NCBI GenBank assembly: GCA_902806565.1
Contig: CADCXA010000032.1
Span: 62,001-126,000, forward strand
Source: Hypoxylon rubiginosum
Lineage: Eukaryota; Ascomycota; Sordariomycetes; Xylariales; Hypoxylaceae
Direction: 5' to 3'
DNA: 64,000 bases
Position numbers and translations under genes: made by a program. The notes beneath the pieces were generated by a model that saw only the letters and a program-made list of their open reading frames with translations, did no database searches and had not been told where the DNA came from. This document shows positions 57,496 through 64,000 of this stretch, one piece after another; position 1 is the stretch's first letter, and each line of letters opens with the position of its first letter.

Positions 57496-60400
57496 AAATA
57501 TATAAATATAATTAAAAAACTTATAATAAAATTAAATAAAATAAAAGCTTTTTATAAATTAAATATTAAGATAATATATATTATAAAATTTTTAAAAGTT
57601 TTTATAATTATTTTTATTAGTTTAATTTATTTATAATAAAACTATTTATAATAAGGTTATTTATATAAAAACGGTTTATATTTAATATAATATTTATTTT
57701 TAAATCCCTCGTTAAATTTTTTTAGTAAATTATTTTAAGATAAATAAAAAATTAAAAAATTAAAATATTATATTAAAGTAATCCTTAGTTAACTAAGGTA
57801 GATTATTTCTTTTTTTTTTTTTTTTTAACTTTTTCTCCTTTTTTTTTTTTTAATTATTATAAGAAATAATATTAGTATTAATAATAAAAGTACTATTTAT
57901 AATAAAAACACATTTAAAATAATTATTTATTAAAAAAGTAAAGTTTATAATATTTTATTAATTTTTAATAATTAATAATATTATAATATTTTTTTTAATA
58001 TAAATAAAGTATTTATAGTAATTTTAATAAAATATATTAATTTTTATTTTTTTTATAATATTAACATATTTATAATTTACTTTTACTAGTTATATATTTA
58101 TTTAACTTTTTTTTTTATTAATATCTAGTATATTATTTATTAGTAATAAATAATTAAATAAAGATAGTATTTTTTTATAATTTATTATAATAAAGTTTTT
58201 TTAGTTTATAATATATATAATTATTAATTTAAGTTATTATTTTTTTTTTATTAAAACGTTAAATGTTTAATTATAATTATAATGTTAATTAACTAAAATA
58301 AATATATAAGATACTGGTATTTATTTATAATTATAACATATTATTTTTTTATAAAGAAACTGCTATTTATAGTAATTATATATGAAAATTATTTTTTATA
58401 TATTTTTTTATAATTAAAATTATTATTATTAATTACGCCGCTTAAAATCTTTTCGTTTTTTTATAATTAAAAAGCTTTTTAAATTATAATATATTTTTTT
58501 TAAAATAACCACCATTTTTTTTAATGGAATTATTTTTTTTACCGTTATTTTCTTTTTTTTTTATATATTTAATATAACTTTTTATTATAAGTATTGTTTA
58601 TTTAAACCAGAGAAAATAATCGGTTATAAAAAGGGAAAAAAAAATATTAATAGTTAAATATATAAAATTAATTATAATTAATTTATTTTACAAATTATTA
58701 ATTATTATTAAATATTTAATTAATTTAATAAATCTTTTTTATATTTTATAAAAAGTAATAAAAATGTTTATAATAAATATAAGGGGTATATTAAAAAATA
58801 TATCTTTTAAAAAGTATAAAATTAACTTTATTAATAATTATATAAAATAAATATATTATGTTTTAATTAACGTAAAACATTTTATTATAATAATGTTTAT
58901 TATTATATAATTATTATATATATTACTAGTTTTTTTTAATTTATAATTAAAAGTATTTAAAGATTTTAATTAAATTTATTTACCCTTTAAATTTTTAGAA
59001 ATCTAAGGTAAAAATAATCTTTTAATATTTATTTATTTATAATTTTTTATTTAATATATATAGCGTTTTTAATAGTATATTTAATTTTAAAAAGCAGGTT
59101 ATAAAATATTTTTACCACTTAATATTATATAATAAGAAACGGTTTTTTTAAAATTAAAAAAAAAGAATAATAATTATTATTTTTCTTAAAATAAAAAAAA
59201 AAGAAATTAAACGTATATTTTAAGTATTTACTTTTTATAATTTTAATAGTTATAATATTTAGCTGGTTTTTATTTAAGTTATTAAACTATTTAACTTTTT
59301 AAGATCTTGGTAACTTAATAAGAATATTAAGTTTAAATTTATAATAAAAATATTAATTAGATTAATAAAGATATTATTTTTATTTATAATTAACACAAAG
59401 TTTATAAATAAATTAAAAGTGATAAATATCAAAGCTTTATTATTTATAATTAATATAAAGTTTATAAATAAAATAAAAACAATATATAATAAGGATTTAA
59501 TAATTATAATTAAGGTGAAAATAATATTTATTTTAATGTTTTATTAAGTTTTATTAGTTTTAATTAATAAAAAAAAAAACGTTTATAATAATAAAAATAA
59601 AATATAAGTGATTATTTAATATATAAATAGGTTTATTATATATATTACCGGTATATTATTTTAATATTAAATTGATTTTTATATTAATTTAAAAAGTTAT
59701 ATATTTATTTTATTTTTAAGTATATAATGTTTCTTAGTTATTTTTATTAAATAGGGGGGAAAAACTATAAAAACAATAAAAAAAAACTAATTAGTATATT
59801 TATTTACTTATAAATAAATTTTTAATTTAAATTAAATAATTTTTTTATTTTATTTAAGTTTATTATATAAAATAAATATATATATTTAGTTTATTTATAT
59901 AAATAAGATATATATATTTTAATTTAAATGTAAAAGCGTTTAGTTTATTTAGCGGTGTTAATAATCTAATTTTAAATATAAATCTTAGCTTAAAAAAAAG
60001 CTATATACCAGTAAAATTTACGTAAAAATAAATAATTTTATTTAATTAAATCGCCGGAGATATATAAAAACGTATAAATTAATAATTATATATATAATAA
60101 TATTAATTTAAACGTTTAACTTTTAAAATATCTTAATATTTAACCAGTTTATTTAATTCTTTATTATTATAATTACTTGATTATAATTTATTATTTTTAT
60201 ATTTTAATATTATTTTATATTTTTTTTATATTTTTTTACCTTTTTTCTTTTTTTTTAATATAAGTTTTAATAATAAATTTAATGATAATAAATTTAATAT
60301 TTTAATTATAATTAATTATATATAAACTAGATTTTATAATAAAATATAAAATATAAATTATAAGTAAATTTATTAGTATAACGGTTTTAGTAATAAAGTA

Positions 60401-63400
60401 AAATATCTTGTTTATAATAAGCGTTTTTATTAAAATGTTAATAATAATTATAAAAAAAAGATAAAAATATAATAAATATTATAGGATTTATTACCGTTTT
60501 TATTTTAATTTAAAATCTATATATTTATTGTTTAATATTACGTTAATAAAAATAAAAGAATATTTATTTAAATGTTTAAGTAATATAAGTTTATTTATTA
60601 TCTATTAAAAAAATTATTTAATATAACTAAAAATAAGTTATATAAATATTAAGTTAAATAAATACCACGTGTATTTAAATTATTTTTTTTAAGAACATAT
60701 TGTTATTAAATTATATAATAATAAATAGTAAATAATTAATAATAATTAAGTTATAGTATTTATAAAACATTTTAAGGAGAAAAAAAAAGCTTTTATTTAG
60801 CTTTAACTATTAAACGATTTTATAAAAATATAAAATATATTAATTAGTTTTTATATATTTTAATTAAAAGTTAAAGGTTTTTTAACTAATAATATATATA
60901 AGGTTTATATTATAATATTTATATTATATATTTATAAACTATAAAAAGTTTATTATTTTTTATTTTTTATTATATTTATATTAAAAACGTTAACTTTTTT
61001 AAACCAGCTATTTTTAAATTAATTATTATTAAGTTAATTATTTTTAAATTAACTATTTTTATTAAATTAACCATCTATATTAAACTAACTTTAATTATTA
61101 ATTTTTAAGTTTAAAAATAAAATAATACGTTATATAATAACTTAATATATATATTTTTATTAATATTTATTAAAAAATTCCATTTAATTTAAATAAAACC
61201 GTTAATTATATTAATAAAAGTTATAATCACTTTAATATAATACGTATTTTACTAAAAAAGTTAACGTAAAAAAGAATTTTTAAACTAATTAATAATAATA
61301 ATTCCAGCTTGCTTTTAATTTAAAAAATATTTATTAATTATTAAGTAAATAAATTTATTTTTTAAGTTTAAAAACACCTTATTATAAAAAATAATAATAT
61401 ATTAATAATAAAAATAAATTTTAATTTTAAAATAAAGTCGAGATTAAATAAAATTAATATTATTAATACCTTAAAAACTATTTTAAAATCTAATAAAATT
61501 ATTATAATTAATTAATTATTAGTATATAATATATATATTTATAAATAAAAGGTTAATTTATTATTAATTAAATTTATTAATAAAACTTAAAAGCGTTAAA
61601 TAATAACAATAATAATCACCACCACCTTTAAAAAAATCTAGGAATAATTTTTATTTTTAATAAATATAATATTAATTAATATATAAAAGTAATAAGGCTT
61701 AAATATTATTAAAAACTTTTTTATAAATAATAATAATTTATAAATAATTACTATTATATTAAATTAAATATTATATTTTTAAATTTTAAATAAACTTATA
61801 TTAGTTTATTATTTTATATTATTATATTATTATTAATTAATTAATTTTCTAATATTAATATTTTATATTTTTAAGTTAATTAATAAAATTATAGATAATA
61901 ATTAAAGGATATTATTTATATAAAGTTATAATATTAATATATATAGTTTTTTTATTTATAATTTAAAATATAAAAATAATAATAACTTATAGGTAAGATA
62001 TTATTTTTAGATATATTTATAAAAACCAGTGTTATAATTTTAAAGAAAAAAATATTTTGTTAAAATTTATTTATATTTTTTTTTCGCTGGGAGCTTAAAT
62101 ATTCTTAATTATTATATATATAATATAATATATTATAATATAATAAATACCGTTATTATTAAAAATATTAAGATTTAATATTAATTTTAAATTAAGGTAG
62201 TTAAAGTGATATTAATATATAATTATAAGTGTTAATATAAATTTATTAAAGGAAATAACGTAATAGTATAACAGTAAATTATTAGTATAATTATTAAATA
62301 AATATATAAAAAATAAATTCAGGATTTAAAAGTAATATATATATATAATAAGTTAAATAAATATAAAGATTTAAATAAAGTTTATAATATTTAAAAAACT
62401 TAGTAAATTAGTTTTATATATATTTTTATTATAAATTTATAATTATTTAATTAATTAAAATAAATAAGGTTAGTTATTATTAAGTAATAATTTTAATTAA
62501 GTAGGCGGATTATTTTTTAATTATATATAAATAATAATGTTATATAATAATATAAAAACTAAAAATAAAGCTATTAGTTTAACAGTAAAAAAAAAACAAT
62601 ATTTAAAAATAATAAATAGTTTTAAAATAAATAAAATAATAATATTTAAAACTAGTATTTATAATTAATAAATATATATAATAATAAATACGTGATATAA
62701 TATAAATAAATAACGTGGGGAATAAAACTGTTATTTATAATAACACTCGGTAAAAATAACTTAATAATAACTAAATAACAATTTAATAATAACTTATTAA
62801 TAATTTAAATACGGTTTAAAAATAGTTATAAATCTATTATATTTTAACGTGAATTACTTTTTACTTTTAATATATTTTTTTATTTAATAAAAGCTTAATA
62901 TATTAACGTTTAATTTATAACTTTAAAAACATATTATAAATATTTTTAATATATTAAAATAATAACGTTTAAGCCGTTTATTAAAACTAATAATAATAAA
63001 AATAATATAATATTTTTTTTTAATATATATATTAATTTTTATATGTTTAAAAACTAGATATTAATAAAATTAATAAATATAAAAGGTATTTTAATTATTT
63101 AAAACCTTTATTTTAATTATAAATATTTTTATAATATTTAAAATCTTTTAAATTATTATTAAATTATTATATAATTATTATTAAACTGTTATTTAACGTT
63201 GGTTTAACTGTTTTTTAACTATGATTAATAAAAATAAAACCTGTTTTAAATAAAAATTTTATTAGTTAAGTTTTTATAAATTAGTTAATATTAATTTTAT
63301 TATTAATTAGTAATATTTAATTAGTTTTTTAAAGTAAAAAAAGCGTATTAAAAAAGGTTATAAACTTTTAAATATATTTATAAGTTAAAATGTTAATAAG

Positions 63401-63924
63401 TATTATAATAATTTAATAATAAGTGGTATATTAATTATTATAATATTTTTTAATAGTTAAATCTTAGTTTTTTAATATAATAATAATATGTAAATTAAGT
63501 TAAAGTTTAATTAACATTTAAAAACTAATAGATTATAAAATATATAATTAAAATTATACTTGGATTTAATATTATATATAATATTATTTTTAAAATTAAA
63601 AAAAATATAAATATATTAATAATTATATAAAAGATTTTAATTAATAATTATAGTTTTAAAAACATTAATATAATTTTTATGTTAAAATAAATATATAAAT
63701 TATAGTTAAATAACGGTTTAATTAAAATTAAGTAATAATTAATAAATATAATTAATTTACCGCTAGTTTTTTTTACGTTAATTAAGAAATCTATTATTAA
63801 AAACTTATAAAATACTTTTTAAATATTAATAAAATAAATATTAATTAAATAATATAATATTTTATATAAATTTATTTTTATAAAAAACTAACATAATATA
63901 TAATTTTATTATAAGTTTAAATAA

Positions 63925-63990
63925 ACTATTATTAAATTATTATTAAACTATTATTTAATTATTATTTAATTATTATTTAATTATTATTTA
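63925..63990. repeat. 11-bp tandem repeat, 6 copies, A/T-degraded
   Basis: ACTATTATTAA, ATTATTATTAA, ACTATTATTTA and ATTATTATTTA x3 in exact 11-bp register at the window end. This is the same family as 44191-44300, and the array may continue beyond the window. Confidence 0.75.
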
Positions 63991-64000
63991 GTTTAATTTA

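Larger units (their letters stand above)
41745..64000. repeat. RIP-mutated, extremely AT-rich gene-free block (reaches window end)
   Basis: From 41745 on the sequence is almost entirely A and T, roughly one tenth G+C by eye, on both strands and without interruption. No ORF of meaningful length or family identity exists. The few remaining C bases are mostly followed by G, C or T; CA and its complement TG are scarce. That is the footprint of repeat-induced point mutation (CpA to TpA). Several decayed tandem arrays are still visible and are listed separately. The block is probably old transposon DNA in heterochromatin; a centromeric or pericentromeric position is possible but cannot be decided from this window. 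Confidence 0.85.

Noticed and set aside
41745..64000. Mitochondrial origin of the AT-rich block
   Set aside because: No mitochondrial genes, tRNAs or rRNA are visible and it is contiguous with nuclear genes; decayed tandem repeats with transition bias fit RIP better.
1..64000. tRNA, rRNA or CRISPR array
   Set aside because: I scanned by eye for T-loop motifs, rRNA cores and spaced direct repeats and found none; a fungal nuclear window is not expected to hold CRISPR arrays.

Overview
This 64 kb window reads as the nuclear genome of a filamentous ascomycete (Pezizomycotina, probably Sordariomycetes-like; I cannot name the species). The evidence is short 45-95 bp introns with GT...AG ends and CTAAC/CTGAC-like branch points, together with fungal-specific families: HET, NACHT NLR, UstYa/DUF3328, SAT4-rhodopsin, DUF1996, DUF7924 and protoglobin. 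A 22 kb block of extreme A+T content looks like RIP-mutated repeats.

Layout. 0-6.5 kb: 3' end of a DUF1996 gene (+), a three-exon gene with LP/PG-rich repeats (-), a tiny two-exon secreted-peptide gene (+), a protoglobin-like gene (-), and a 402 bp non-autonomous hAT-like element with clean target-site duplications. 6.5-13.5 kb: a 1145-residue NACHT NLR (-), a conserved three-exon hypothetical (-) and a one-exon conserved hypothetical (+). 14.9-25.6 kb: a candidate secondary-metabolite neighbourhood with a proline iminopeptidase-like S33 hydrolase (-), a UstYa/DUF3328 oxidase (-), a divergently transcribed secreted repeat precursor with five Kex2 sites (+), a SAT4/rhodopsin-fold membrane protein (-) and an APC permease (+). 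25.9-30.5 kb: relics of a methyltransferase and of a second SAT4 protein, a small Kre9/KNH-like secreted protein (+) and a class II aldolase (-). 32.7-41.1 kb: a DUF7924 protein (+), a HET protein (+), a short-chain dehydrogenase with an apparent frameshift (-) and a large multi-pass membrane protein (-). From about 41.75 kb to the end there is gene-free DNA of roughly one tenth G+C with decayed tandem repeats.

The most interesting system is the pair at 16.8-19.6 kb. A 117-residue precursor has a signal peptide and six near-identical 15-16 residue repeats, the first five ending in KR or RR. It is transcribed divergently from a UstYa-family protein carrying both HxxHC motifs. This is the architecture of fungal Kex2-processed RiPPs (ustiloxin, phomopsin, asperipin and epichloecyclin type), but I do not recognise the repeat sequence from any characterised product. 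Membership of the peptidase, SAT4 protein and permease in the same pathway is inferred from proximity only.

All gene models were spliced by eye. Exon boundaries preserve frame and family motifs, but no transcript or database evidence was available.
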